NCBI GenBank assembly: GCA_964581605.1
Contig: CAZOPF010000020.1
Coordinates: 1 to 64,000 of the forward strand
Source of the DNA: CAADGU01 sp964581605
Lineage (GTDB): Bacteria; Chloroflexota; Anaerolineae; Promineifilales; Promineifilaceae
Length of the DNA stretch: 64,000 nucleotides
Direction: 5' to 3'
Position 1 is the first letter of the stretch, and the number at the start of each line of letters is the position of its first letter. The position numbers were made by a program, and so were the translations under genes. Below, in pieces: positions 1 through 8,339 of the stretch. The notes under the pieces are model-generated. The model saw nothing but the letters and a program-made list of their open reading frames with translations. It did not search any database and had not been told where the DNA came from.

Positions 1-17
1 TTTTTGCGAGACGGCCG

Positions 18-46
18 TTGTCCGCCATTTTCCCTTCCCTTACAAT
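18..46 (+). promoter_or_regulatory. Candidate sigma70-type promoter of the KAP NTPase gene
   Basis: TTGTCC at 18-23 and TACAAT at 41-46 are separated by 17 bp, an acceptable but imperfect match to a vegetative promoter. A transcript from here would start near position 53, about 50 nt before the preferred ATG at 102. This makes a longer reading from the TTG at 18 unlikely. Confidence 0.4.
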
Positions 47-101
47 AAACTCATCAGATGCAAAAGGGGCTGCCCTCATGGGGTTGCCAGGAGAATTAAC
101 T

Positions 102-3100
102 ATGAGCGCATCGCCGGTATCGCCACAGCAGTTGCGTGACGCCCTGAATGATTATTTCAACACAGATGAGTTGATTGAGCTTTGTTTTACGCTGGGCATT
201 GATTACGAAAACTTGAGTGGTGATACCAAGACAGAAAAAGTGATAGAACTGGTGCAGTATGGTGAACGTCACGGCCGTACCGACGACCTCATCAACACCA
301 TCCAACGCCTCCGCCCAAACATTGATTGGGAACGGCTGGCAGCCACCCCCCGCGGCCCGGCGCAAAAGGTACAACCATTTGCTAATGTCCAGTCCTATCC
401 CAACCAGCAAATGGTTGAAGAGACGCCACCGCCTCAAGAGGCGACGGAACCAACACCACCACCGCCCAACCCCTTCCAAACCATCGCTGCCCATAACGGG
501 ACCCTGCTCACCGAACGACATGGTGTGCACGTGTACGCCTTGGTGACGCGCCAGCCCTGGAATTTGCCAGTAGATGCCTTTGTGCTGCCGCTCGATTTTG
601 GTCGGGAATACCGCCCTGGCTTACTGGCCCAAGAACTGGAGAATGCTCTGACAACCGTTCAAGCCGCTTCGCCAGACAAAGCATTTATGCAGACCGTGGC
701 CAGCCAGTCGCCAGCGGAATTGATTCCTACGGCACCGTTTATCTTGATGCACAACAGCACTGATTTCTGGGCAGTGCCTGGTACCAGCCGCAAGGTCATC
801 GCCGCCACTGCTAACGATGGTCACAGCCTTACAATTGACAATGCGGCCGCTGCGGCCACGGCCATTGTGCCGTTAGCCGCTGCCAACGGGCTGCGCCGCC
901 TGGCCATCCCGGCGTTGGCGGCGGCCGATATGGACGGGATGTCTGAGCAACAGGTGGCGCTGGCCATGGTGGACGCTATCCTGGCCGCTATTCCCCCGAC
1001 TACCCCCAGCGATCCGGCCGCGCTGGAGGAGATCATCTTCACCACTATCAAACCAGAAGTGTTGGCGGCGCTGCGGCAAAAGTTTATTAAACGGCCGCAA
1101 GCAGCCGTGAATGATGAACCGGTGGGGCGCGATTTGTTGCAGGTGGAAACGGCCGTGTACGCCCTGGCCGAAATGTGTATGCTTAATGACCTCCATCCGC
1201 CGCTATCCGTAGGGGTGTTGGGCGGGTGGGGCAGCGGCAAATCGTTTGTCATGCACCTGATGCAGCAGCGCATTGCCCATTTGCGCGGCCGTCCGGCAAC
1301 GGCCAATTTCCCCTACGTCGGCCATGTGTACCAGATCAAGTTCGACGCCTGGACGTATGCCAAATCGAACCTGTGGGCCAGCCTGATGCAGACCATTTTT
1401 TATGAGCTAAACGCCCAACTGACCCGCGAACGAGAGGTGGCAAAAACGTTGGCAGGCCTGTCGGAAACGGCCGATTCCCAATTGACGGCCGAACAGGAAG
1501 CGGCACTGGCGCGGGTGCTGCGGGCTGGTGGCGTGGTATGGGAAGCGTTAGCCCAGCCCGATTTGAAACCCCGGCAGGTGCAAGATATTGTCAATTTTGC
1601 GCCTGAACTGGACAAAAAAGTGCAGTCACAAGAATTGTTGTGGGCCGAACTGCGCCAACTCAAAGAGACGGAACTGAACGAACTGCGCCAGACGGAAACG
1701 GAATTGGCCGCCAAACAAGCCACTTTGGAACAGTCGCGGCTGGATTTGCAGGCGAAGGTGGATGAGGAGATTGCGGTCGAAGCGCGGGAAGCAGCCTGGA
1801 AGCCGCTGCACCATGCGTTCACACAGCAGTTTGGGGCGGCGGTGGGGGCCATTAAGCAGATGTTCACGGCCGTTGACCCCTCCGATTCCCCCTCCCTCCG
1901 CGACACATTCACCAACACGGCCGCCCTCTGGCAGATGATACGCAACAATCCCACCGAGTTTGCCGCCTTTTTGCTGCTGGCCCTGTTTTTGGCAACGGTG
2001 TTATGGGTCAGCGACAATGTGACCATTCAAATCCCCGGCCTGGTGTTAACCGTTGGCTCGGTGGGCATGGCCTTTTTGCGCAGCTATGACAAATGGCTGA
2101 ACCTGATTCGGCAGAGTTTTGTAGCCTATCGGTTGCAGGTGGAAGCAGAAAAGGCGCGGCTGGCCGACGGCCGTGACGCCCGCCTGCAACAAAAACTGGC
2201 CGAACAGACCCGCGAATTTAACCAGAGCAAACAGAGCGGCCACCCCGCCACTTTGCCCGCCGCTAATATCCCCGCTTTGGAAGAGGAGATTGCTGCCCTG
2301 GAAGCCAAAGCCAAACGGCAGCGGCAGCGGGTGGGTATCACCGCCTCTTACGTCTCCCTGCTCGATTTTGTCAGTTCCCGGCTGGATGAGGCGGTCTATG
2401 AAAAAGAGTTGGGGCTGATGCACCAGGTGCAGCGTGACCTGCGCGAACTGAGCGAAAGCCTGACGGCCGAAGGGCACAAGCTGTTCCCACGCGGCCGGGC
2501 GCGGGTCATCCTCTACATTGACGATCTAGATCGCTGCCCGCCGCTGCGGGTGGTGGAAGTGCTGGAAGCGGTGCAACTGCTGCTCAAAACCGACCTGTTC
2601 GTTGTGGTGCTGGCGATTGATGTGCGTTTCATCACGCGGGCGTTGGAGACGGTGTACAAGGGCATTCTCACCCGGCGCGGCAGCCCATCCGGGCTGGATT
2701 ACATCGAAAAAATTATCCAGATTCCGTATGGGGTGCAGCCAATTGAGGAAACGGCCGTAGCCGGTTATCTGGGTAAGCAGGTGATCGTGTCTCGACCGGC
2801 CACGCCGGATGCGGGTGTGGGTGACGGTGGTGATGGCGGCCCGGCCGTGTCTGAGGCCATCACACAACCTGAACCGGATAAAACAGACGGTGAAGGTAGA
2901 GGGATAGATGGTGAAAAGACAGAGACAGAAACGGACGACGGCCGTGAACCAGAAACCGATCTACCCGTGCAGGCTATTGAAATCAGCCCGGATGAATACA
3001 CGCGGATGCAAACGTGTTGCCAGCAGGTCGCCATGACGCCCCGCGCCATTAAGCGGCTGGCCAATGTGTACAAATTGCTCAAAATTATCTGGTACCGTGA

Positions 3101-3509
3101 AGGCAGCGAACCAAACAGCCTGAAAATGGTGGAGATGATTATGGCCATGCTGGCCTTGTCGGAACGGTATCCCAACCAGACCCGCGACCTGTTTGAAGGC
3201 ATGTCACAGCAGATTCGGGCCAGATCAGCCACCAAAGCAGCCGACTATATCCAGAATCAACGGCCGTCGGATGAACAAGACACTTATCTTGCCCAGGAAT
3301 GGCGGCAGCTAGAAACGGACACGGCCGTGCTCATACCGGACATTCCCCTGAGCCAGGTTGATCTCAAAACGTTCAATCTGGTGCGCTCCTTCTGCTTTGT
3401 GGGCGACATCGGTTATGACCCTGGCGAAATGATGGCGACCTTGTCGGCGGTGGCGGCGCGACAGGCTGAATCTTCGGCGGAAGCATCTGAAAAACAGATG
3501 GCAGCTTGA
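102..3509 (+). CDS. EAD/death-like + macro-like + KAP P-loop NTPase conflict protein
   Basis: Predicted membrane-associated NTPase of 1135 aa. Start chosen at ATG 102, which has AGGAG 8 nt upstream; the frame is open further back to 18 but without a ribosome site. Residues about 5-75 resemble the bacterial effector-associated/death-like domains (LCFTLGIDYENL, then a Lys-rich helix and RLRP). Residues about 125-310 have a macro-domain-like pattern (VDAFVLP, then TAIVPLAAANGLRRLAIPAL). The KAP NTPase follows: Walker A GGWGSGKS at about 374, the KAP signature KFDAWTY at about 413, coiled coil, two membrane segments at about 620-637 and 644-660, and Walker B with the KAP motif IDDLDRCPP near 805. 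A Gly/Asp/Glu-rich insertion precedes the conserved PRAIKRLANVYKLL region. KAP ATPases with such adaptor domains are known from predicted immune or cell-death systems; that role is inferred. It stands alone, followed by the asd leader. Confidence 0.85.
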   Translation: MSASPVSPQQLRDALNDYFNTDELIELCFTLGIDYENLSGDTKTEKVIELVQYGERHGRTDDLINTIQRLRPNIDWERLAATPRGPAQKVQPFANVQSYPNQQMVEETPPPQEATEPTPPPPNPFQTIAAHNGTLLTERHGVHVYALVTRQPWNLPVDAFVLPLDFGREYRPGLLAQELENALTTVQAASPDKAFMQTVASQSPAELIPTAPFILMHNSTDFWAVPGTSRKVIAATANDGHSLTIDNAAAAATAIVPLAAANGLRRLAIPALAAADMDGMSEQQVALAMVDAILAAIPPTTPSDPAALEEIIFTTIKPEVLAALRQKFIKRPQAAVNDEPVGRDLLQVETAVYALAEMCMLNDLHPPLSVGVLGGWGSGKSFVMHLMQQRIAHLRGRPATANFPYVGHVYQIKFDAWTYAKSNLWASLMQTIFYELNAQLTREREVAKTLAGLSETADSQLTAEQEAALARVLRAGGVVWEALAQPDLKPRQVQDIVNFAPELDKKVQSQELLWAELRQLKETELNELRQTETELAAKQATLEQSRLDLQAKVDEEIAVEAREAAWKPLHHAFTQQFGAAVGAIKQMFTAVDPSDSPSLRDTFTNTAALWQMIRNNPTEFAAFLLLALFLATVLWVSDNVTIQIPGLVLTVGSVGMAFLRSYDKWLNLIRQSFVAYRLQVEAEKARLADGRDARLQQKLAEQTREFNQSKQSGHPATLPAANIPALEEEIAALEAKAKRQRQRVGITASYVSLLDFVSSRLDEAVYEKELGLMHQVQRDLRELSESLTAEGHKLFPRGRARVILYIDDLDRCPPLRVVEVLEAVQLLLKTDLFVVVLAIDVRFITRALETVYKGILTRRGSPSGLDYIEKIIQIPYGVQPIEETAVAGYLGKQVIVSRPATPDAGVGDGGDGGPAVSEAITQPEPDKTDGEGRGIDGEKTETETDDGREPETDLPVQAIEISPDEYTRMQTCCQQVAMTPRAIKRLANVYKLLKIIWYREGSEPNSLKMVEMIMAMLALSERYPNQTRDLFEGMSQQIRARSATKAADYIQNQRPSDEQDTYLAQEWRQLETDTAVLIPDIPLSQVDLKTFNLVRSFCFVGDIGYDPGEMMATLSAVAARQAESSAEASEKQMAA

Positions 3510-3548
3510 CAGGCTGCCTACACATCTTATAATTCCGCCCAATCTGGC

Positions 3549-3564
3549 AGACCTGACAGGTCTT
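3549..3564. repeat. AGACCTGACAGGTCTT palindrome, possible terminator
   Basis: A short near-perfect palindrome lies 40 bp after the KAP gene. The same GACCTGACAGG word recurs at 14156-14188 and 51770-51807, each time in a spacer as a longer inverted repeat. Here it is followed by a run of A, so it would act as a terminator only for the minus strand. Confidence 0.4.
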
Positions 3565-3571
3565 AAAAAAC

Positions 3572-3790
3572 GATGATCAGGACGAGTAGCTGTGCAGCCC
3601 GTCACAGAGACCGGTAGACCAACAGGCTGGAAGTCGCCGGAACGAAGTGGGCAGCGAAAACCCCCTGGGAGTGCCTTTCCGAAAATTCGCAGGGGCGAGG
3701 CAGTTGGGAAATTATCTGACCTTATCGGCCAACTTCACCCCCAACTGCCTCGCCCGTACCCAGGTAAGAAGGGACGGGTGGCTCCGTTAA
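3572..3790 (+). ncRNA. T-box riboswitch leader of asd
   Basis: The stretch after the KAP gene has the layout of a T-box leader. A GACGAGTAG K-turn-like segment (3581-3589) opens stem I, followed by an AGAGACCGG segment, a GGCTGGAAG distal-loop segment and a CTGGGAGTGCC segment that closes stem I. A strong stem pairs CGAGGCAGTTGGG with CCCAACTGCCTCG. The T-box core GGGTGGCTCCG lies at 3776-3786, with TGGC as the presumed tRNA 3'-end pairing bases, which would favour a tRNA with discriminator G. The specifier codon could not be assigned with certainty. The next gene is asd, so control by charging of an aspartate-family tRNA is likely. The short open frame through this stretch is not a gene. Confidence 0.75.
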
Positions 3791-3807
3791 CGGCCGTGAA
3801 TGAGAGT

Positions 3808-3889
3808 GAACAGTAAGCAGTAAACAGTTAACAGTAAGCTGCCCCAAGAGTCCTTGCTGCTAACTGCTGACCGCTAACTGCTAACTGAA
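3808..3889. repeat. AGCAGTAA-word inverted repeat in the asd leader
   Basis: Words of the type CAGTAAGCAGTAAACAGT on the left are answered by CTAACTGCTGACCGCTAACTG on the right, forming a long imperfect hairpin of simple-sequence words. The same family occurs at 21363-21415, 34176-34259 and 38870-38944. It lies between the T-box core and the terminator-like hairpin before asd, so it may form part of the leader RNA. Confidence 0.6.
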
Positions 3890-3904
3890 TTTGGGTGGAA
3901 ACGC

Positions 3905-3946
3905 GACGGCCGTCGCCCCAATCGTGGGCGGTGGCCGTTTTTTATT
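3905..3946 (+). terminator. Terminator-like hairpin in the asd leader
   Basis: GACGGCCGTCGCCCC pairs with GGGCGGTGGCCGT and is followed by TTTTTTATTT, a good intrinsic terminator shape with two mismatches in the stem. It lies about 50 bp before asd and is a candidate for the conditional terminator of the T-box leader, although it is farther from the T-box core than usual. Confidence 0.6.
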
Positions 3947-3948
3947 TG

Positions 3949-3980
3949 TAATGGGGTAACTGAGTAATTACCCAATTACC
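3949..3980. repeat. TAATTG-word spacer repeat before asd
   Basis: GTAATGGGGTAACTGAGTAA and the following ACCCAATTACC form an imperfect palindrome of TAATTG-like words. Related words occur at 38416-38448, 57964-57990 and 61984-62043, always next to gene ends. No function is evident. Confidence 0.4.
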
Positions 3981-3996
3981 TTTGGAGGTAAATCGT

Positions 3997-5052
3997 ATGA
4001 ACAAAAAAATCCCCGTCGGCGTTTTGGCTGCCACCGGCACGGTGGGGCAGCGGTTTGTGGAGCAACTGGCAAACCATCCCTGGTTTGAAGTGGTGGTGGT
4101 AACTGGTTCGGAGCGGACGGTGGGACGGCCGTATGGTGAAGGTGTAAACTGGAAATTGCTGGGCACCCCACCAGACAATGTGGCAAATCTCATCGTGCAA
4201 CCAACTGCGCCAGGGTTGCCCGCCCAGGTACTCTTTTCCGGCCTGCCCACACCAGAAGCAAAGGAATTGGAACCAGCCTTTGCCAAAGCGGGCCACATTG
4301 TCCTGACCAACGCCTCGCCCTACCGCATGGACCCGTATGTGCCCCTGCTCATCCCAGAGGTAAATCCCGATCACATGGGCATCATCCCCCAGCAGCGGGA
4401 GAAGTATGGCTGGGAGGGGTACATTGTGGCGAATGCTAACTGTTCGACCACCAGCGTCGTCTTACCGATGCAGATTTTGCACCAGGCGGTGGGGTTGGAA
4501 ACGGCCGTGATCGTCACCATGCAGGCCATCTCCGGCGCCGGTTATCCGGGTGTGGCTTCCATGGACATCCTGGACAATATCATCCCCTACATCGGCGGCG
4601 AAGACGCCAAAGTGGAAAGCGAGCCACGCAAACTGTGTGGTGCATTGGTGGATGGCGAAATTCAGATGGCCGATTTTGTCGTCTCCGCCCAGACCAACCG
4701 TGTACCTGTCTTCGATGGGCATTTGGGCAGCGTCTCTGTCAAACTGAAGCAACCCCTTTCCCCGGCAGAAGCCATCGCCCTGTTCCAAAACTGGCAGCCT
4801 CCGGCCATGTGCCGCGACCTGCCCAGTATGCCCCACCCCGCGCTCATCTACCGCCCGGAAGAAGACCGCCCCCAGCCCCGCCTCGACCGTGACGCGGGCA
4901 ACGGCCTGGCCTGGACGGTGGGCAAAGTGCGCGCCTGCCCCGTCAACGACATTCGCTTTTTGGCCTTAGCTCACAACACCTTGCGCGGCGCGGCCAGCGG
5001 CTCCATCCTGAACGCCGAGTTGTTGGTACATCAAGGTTTTATTACGACCTAA
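3997..5052 (+). CDS. asd: Aspartate-semialdehyde dehydrogenase
   Basis: Reduces aspartyl phosphate to aspartate semialdehyde with NADPH, the branch point to lysine, methionine and threonine. The 351-aa protein begins with the nucleotide-binding loop GVLAATGTVGQRF and carries the active-site Cys149 in ANANCSTTSV, followed by the SGAGYPGV segment. These features and the length place it with the archaeal/fungal-type enzymes rather than the shorter-looped proteobacterial type. ATG 3997 was chosen because GGAGG lies 8 nt upstream; an ATG five codons earlier falls before that site. The gene is preceded by a T-box leader and stands alone. lysC and a metB-like gene of the same pathway lie about 52 kb away. 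Confidence 0.95.
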   Translation: MNKKIPVGVLAATGTVGQRFVEQLANHPWFEVVVVTGSERTVGRPYGEGVNWKLLGTPPDNVANLIVQPTAPGLPAQVLFSGLPTPEAKELEPAFAKAGHIVLTNASPYRMDPYVPLLIPEVNPDHMGIIPQQREKYGWEGYIVANANCSTTSVVLPMQILHQAVGLETAVIVTMQAISGAGYPGVASMDILDNIIPYIGGEDAKVESEPRKLCGALVDGEIQMADFVVSAQTNRVPVFDGHLGSVSVKLKQPLSPAEAIALFQNWQPPAMCRDLPSMPHPALIYRPEEDRPQPRLDRDAGNGLAWTVGKVRACPVNDIRFLALAHNTLRGAASGSILNAELLVHQGFITT

Positions 5053-5089
5053 AAGTGAAGTGCCGTGTTAACAAGACGAGATGAACTTT

Positions 5090-5182
5090 ACCGGTCATTC
5101 CCACGACTCTTCGAGGAGGGATCCCTCTCATCCATACCAGAGCGGGATTCCTCGCTTCCCAGACTTCGCCTGGAATGACATA
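5090..5182. repeat. Imperfect inverted repeat with GTCATTCC/GGAATGAC ends
   Basis: The spacer after asd is bounded by GGTCATTCCCACGA on the left and CGCCTGGAATGACA on the right, with further pairing inside (GGGATCCC, GCGGGATTCC). Repeats of this look are common as dispersed intergenic elements in many bacteria. No clear target duplication flanks it. Confidence 0.5.
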
Positions 5183-5230
5183 TCAGCGATGTTTCAACTG
5201 AAATGAAACACACCCTTACTCAATTACCTC

Positions 5231-5983
5231 ATGGCGACACGAATCCCCTATTACCACGATCTACTAGAAGCGTTTGCCGAACCAGGCTGCGCGGTGTGCC
5301 GTTTGCTGGCGGTGAGCGCCGATAAGTTGGTGGACAGCATTTTGTATGAGGGGGTGAATGACGTGCCCACCCGCGAACAGTTGAACGCGGCGCGGGGTTA
5401 TTGCCAGCCTCATGCACAATTGCTCATTCGCGCCGGTGGGGCGCTGGGCGTGACCATTATGATGGACGGCATCCTCAAGATGCTGCTGCGGACGTTGGCG
5501 GCGAACCCGGTGGAGCAGGCCGGGACCTCTTCCGTGCGTGGCTTGCTACGGCGGGCCAATGTGAACGTCAGCCACACGGCCGTACAAAAACTCATCGTCG
5601 AATTGTCCCCCCAGGCGGCGTGTCCGGTCTGTGTGAATGAGGCGGAGATGTTGGGGCATTACGGCCGTACTCTGCACCAACACCTGGCCCCAGATAATGA
5701 ACTCTGTGCGGCCTATGCCGCTTCTGATGGGCTGTGCCTGAACCATTTCCGGCAGGTATTGGCCAACGGGCTGCCTGGCCCGGCGCTGACGGCGCTGGTG
5801 GCGGCACAGCAAACGGTCTGGCAGCGACTCCACGAACAATCGGCAGAGTTCATCCGCAAGAATGATCATCGGTTTCGCGGCGAGCCGTTTGGGGTGGAGG
5901 AGGATGTGTGGATGCGGTCGTTGGCGGCCGTGTCTGGCGCGCCGATTCGCAGCTATGTGAAATCTAAAGGGTTGACGCAGTAA
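5231..5983 (+). CDS. DUF6062-like cysteine-rich protein
   Basis: A 250-aa protein with regularly spaced Cys/His pairs: CAVC near residue 20, CQPH near 58, CPVC near 134 and CLNH near 172. The two halves look alike (CxxC, then CxxH about 40 residues later), which suggests an internally duplicated metal-binding, probably zinc-binding, fold. This agrees with DUF6062 proteins of Firmicutes and Chloroflexota, whose role is unknown. No signal peptide or membrane segment is seen, so it is probably cytoplasmic. The start at ATG 5231 has no strong ribosome site. It is followed by a separate toxin-antitoxin pair. Confidence 0.7.
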   Translation: MATRIPYYHDLLEAFAEPGCAVCRLLAVSADKLVDSILYEGVNDVPTREQLNAARGYCQPHAQLLIRAGGALGVTIMMDGILKMLLRTLAANPVEQAGTSSVRGLLRRANVNVSHTAVQKLIVELSPQAACPVCVNEAEMLGHYGRTLHQHLAPDNELCAAYAASDGLCLNHFRQVLANGLPGPALTALVAAQQTVWQRLHEQSAEFIRKNDHRFRGEPFGVEEDVWMRSLAAVSGAPIRSYVKSKGLTQ

Positions 5984-6005
5984 AATAAGCCAGTTCCTTC
6001 TGATA

Positions 6006-6034
6006 ATGACAAAAACTTCTGCCTAGCTTATAAT
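6006..6034 (+). promoter_or_regulatory. Promoter of relE/xre pair, leaderless type
   Basis: ATGACA at 6006-6011 and a perfect TATAAT at 6029-6034 are 17 bp apart. The start codon at 6043 begins only 8 nt after the -10 box, so transcription would start at or next to the ATG and give a leaderless mRNA. No Shine-Dalgarno sequence is present upstream, which agrees. Confidence 0.7.
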
Positions 6035-6042
6035 CGAATACG

Positions 6043-6294
6043 ATGTATGCCATTGAATGGAAGCGAAAAGCATTAAAGCAACTCAAGCGTATTGAGCGTG
6101 AACATCAGCAGCAACTTGTGCTTGCTGTCCGTGATTTACAAAATTGGCCTGATTGCAAAGACGTAAAGGCATTGGTTAACCGCTCCGGGTATCGTCTACG
6201 TGTAGGACGTTACCGCGTTTTGTTTGAGGTAGAAACCCACTTGCAGATCGTTGCTATTGAGGAAGTCAAGAAACGAGATGAACGTACTTACTAA
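6043..6294 (+). CDS. RelE/ParE-family toxin
   Basis: Small basic protein of 83 aa with the RelE-type pattern: an early Lys-rich helix (WKRKALKQLKRIE), then LVNRSGYRLRVGRYRVLFEVE and a C-terminal basic tail. RelE-family toxins cleave mRNA on the ribosome or, in the ParE branch, poison gyrase; which applies here cannot be told. It overlaps the next gene by 17 nt, the usual toxin-first arrangement with an Xre antitoxin. Its promoter lies directly against the start codon. Confidence 0.85.
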   Translation: MYAIEWKRKALKQLKRIEREHQQQLVLAVRDLQNWPDCKDVKALVNRSGYRLRVGRYRVLFEVETHLQIVAIEEVKKRDERTY

Positions 6295-6607
6295 TCATCA
6301 AATTATTGAAAAAGATGGGATGCCCCTTTTTGTCCTTGTGCCATATGAAGAGTACCTTGATGTTTGGGCACGGGAAAACGTTACCATTCCGCAAGAGGTG
6401 GTAGAACGGCATATTTTGGAAGGGCAAAGTCTGGTGCGGGCCTGGCGGGAATTTAAGGGAATTTCACAGCAAGATATGGCGGCGCGCATGGACATATCCC
6501 AATCTGCTTATTCACAGATGGAGCGCCCGGAGGCGCGGCTTCGTCCCACTACAATCAATAGAATTGCCAAAGCACTGGAAATATCTCCTGAACAACTAAA
6601 TGTTTGA
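6278..6607 (+). CDS. Xre-family antitoxin paired with RelE
   Basis: A 109-aa protein. The N-terminal half (IIEKDGMPLFVLVPYEEYLDV) resembles the toxin-binding part of RelB/Phd-like antitoxins, and the C-terminal half is a helix-turn-helix (GISQQDMAARMDISQSAYSQME, then RIAKALEISPEQL). It should neutralise the upstream toxin and repress the shared promoter. ATG 6278 is chosen because it opens just inside the toxin gene; an earlier in-frame start would overlap the toxin by more than 40 nt. A shared terminator follows. Confidence 0.85.
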   Translation: MNVLTNHQIIEKDGMPLFVLVPYEEYLDVWARENVTIPQEVVERHILEGQSLVRAWREFKGISQQDMAARMDISQSAYSQMERPEARLRPTTINRIAKALEISPEQLNV

Positions 6608-6610
6608 AAT

Positions 6611-6648
6611 AAAAGAAACCGGGCCTGGCAAAAGCCCGGTTTCTTTTT
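6611..6648. terminator. Bidirectional intrinsic terminator
   Basis: AAAAGAAACCGGGC pairs with GCCCGGTTTCTTTT around a short loop, with a run of A on one side and T on the other. It serves both the toxin-antitoxin operon from the left and the homospermidine synthase gene from the right, whose stop codon it touches. Confidence 0.9.
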
Positions 6649-8089
6649 AAGCCAGAAACGTTTCAAACTGCCAGACATCCTCATCCGCGGGGCGCGGACG
6701 GCCGTACTGCGCATACAAATCCACCCGGTTCTTGAGCGGCGTCCAGTCTGTTTGCACCGAGGGGCAGTGGCCAAGATAGGGGTTGGCCACCGCCAGCACT
6801 TCCTCATGGGGCAAATCGTCAGGCACATTTAGCCCTTCGTTGGGATGGCGAATCATCCAGACGACCGCACCCAGCACCGAGGCGGCCACCTGCAACGTGG
6901 TAGCATTCTGGTGCGGAACCAGGCGGCGCGTCTCTTCAATGTCCAACTGTGACCCCACCCACCAGCCGTTGAGTGCATGTCCCAGCAGCAAAACGCCCAA
7001 TTCATCCATGCCGCTAATAATTTCGTCGGTCATAATGCGCTGTTTGTCCTGCATGGCAAAGTTGCGCATTTTGAGTTCGTGCAGGGAGGCGATGGCCGCG
7101 TCGGTGGGCAGGTAGGCATAATGCACGGTGGGGCGGTAGACCGGTTTTGGCCCATCCCATACCGTCAGATGGTCGCTGATGGTGAACGCTTCGCCGTGCC
7201 GCACCACCATGCCCAGGATTTCGCCATGCAGCGGCACCCAGGAGCGTACCCAGGTGTTGATGCCCATTTGCGCCAGGCAAATCTGGTTGCCGGGGCCGTA
7301 ACGGTGGGTGTGCGCGCCGGGTGGCAGGCGGCGCTCGTGCGTGCCCCAGCCCATCTCCGCCGGGGCCACGCCTTCCTCGCGGAATCCTTCCACTGACCAG
7401 GTGTTGACAAATTCGTTCACTTCTTTGGGCTGGTTGCCAATCTGGGTATCGCGCTCGGAGATGTGGATGACTTTGACGCCGCTGAGTTGGGCCAGTTGGG
7501 CAAACTGCCGGTCAGCCAGCGCCCGTTCCAATGCCGCCTTGTTGCCCAGGCCACGCCGCAGCATGTCGCTGGCGATGTCGGTGAGGGCGACTTTGACCCA
7601 ATGGCTGACGAGACCGGGATTGGCGCCATGTTCGACAACGGCCGTGACTCCCCGCTCCGTCCACGTTTTTACCCGTTCGCGTAATGCCAGATGCCGCACA
7701 TAAAGGGTGCGATCAACGGGCGGAATGTTGGCCGCGTCTTCGTAGGGGTCCCACAGCTCGACGGAGGTGTTGATGTACAACACCTGATGGTCGTGGCACC
7801 ACTGCACAATCTCGCCGCAGTCAATGTTCCAGGCCAGGTCTACCAGCAAGTCGCCGGGGCCAAGGTATTGGCGGAGCGTTTGGGCCAGGTTGTCTGGGGT
7901 GATCTGCGCCTGGACGTATTGCACACCGGCCGCCAGGGTGTCCGGGATCAGGGCGCGCAAATCGGCAAAGTCCAGGATGGTGACGCGGCGGAAGTCTATG
8001 GCAAAATGACGCAGCAGAAGGGGCTGGAAGCACCGGGACACGGAGCCACAACCCAGGATCAGGATACGGCCGTTAAACTCAATCTTCAT
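6647..8089 (-). CDS. hss: Homospermidine synthase
   Basis: Forms homospermidine from putrescine (and spermidine) by an NAD-dependent aminobutyl transfer; a cytoplasmic polyamine enzyme of the saccharopine-dehydrogenase superfamily. The 480-aa protein, usual length for the family, starts with the Rossmann loop ILILGCGSVSRCFQPLL and contains the family segments YINTSVELWDPY near residue 130 and EHGANPGLVSHWVK near 170. It runs opposite to the neighbouring toxin-antitoxin genes. The ornithine aminotransferase gene 5 kb away is metabolically related through ornithine and putrescine, but they do not form an operon. Confidence 0.92.
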   Translation of the reverse strand: MKIEFNGRILILGCGSVSRCFQPLLLRHFAIDFRRVTILDFADLRALIPDTLAAGVQYVQAQITPDNLAQTLRQYLGPGDLLVDLAWNIDCGEIVQWCHDHQVLYINTSVELWDPYEDAANIPPVDRTLYVRHLALRERVKTWTERGVTAVVEHGANPGLVSHWVKVALTDIASDMLRRGLGNKAALERALADRQFAQLAQLSGVKVIHISERDTQIGNQPKEVNEFVNTWSVEGFREEGVAPAEMGWGTHERRLPPGAHTHRYGPGNQICLAQMGINTWVRSWVPLHGEILGMVVRHGEAFTISDHLTVWDGPKPVYRPTVHYAYLPTDAAIASLHELKMRNFAMQDKQRIMTDEIISGMDELGVLLLGHALNGWWVGSQLDIEETRRLVPHQNATTLQVAASVLGAVVWMIRHPNEGLNVPDDLPHEEVLAVANPYLGHCPSVQTDWTPLKNRVDLYAQYGRPRPADEDVWQFETFLA

Positions 8090-8120
8090 CTCTCTTCAGT
8101 TGTCTCCTTCAAAACGGGGG

Positions 8121-8339
8121 TTAAACGGTTTGGGGCATATTCCCGATGAGCGCCCTTAATAGGCGATTGACCGATTCTGAATCTTTGAAATATTCAGCCA
8201 CATCAGGGTCGAGAATGATTACCCGTTGGTCGTCTCGTATGGCAAAGCGGTTTGGTTTCGCTTTGCGATAATCAAAGTTGTATTCAGGCAGTAAGTTGTC
8301 ATCAATATCTTCTTCTCTAGGGGTAAGCATTTTCTTCAT
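8121..8339 (-). CDS. brnA: BrnA-type antitoxin
   Basis: A 72-aa protein from ATG 8339 with the features of antitoxins that partner BrnT: an acidic start (PREEDIDDNLLPEYNFDY), KAKPNRFA and IILDPDVAEYFKDSESVN. A GAGG sits just upstream of the chosen ATG; an in-frame start ten codons earlier would lie deeper in the toxin gene. It overlaps the toxin gene by 23 nt. Because the toxin gene is interrupted by a stop codon, this antitoxin may now be an orphan. Confidence 0.75.
   Translation of the reverse strand: MKKMLTPREEDIDDNLLPEYNFDYRKAKPNRFAIRDDQRVIILDPDVAEYFKDSESVNRLLRALIGNMPQTV

Noticed and set aside
18..101. In-frame extension of the KAP gene to a TTG at 18
   Set aside because: It has no ribosome site and overlaps the best promoter candidate; ATG 102 has AGGAG at correct spacing.
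3592..3816. Open frame of 74 codons before asd
   Set aside because: It lies wholly in the T-box leader, has no similarity and a composition set by the RNA structure.
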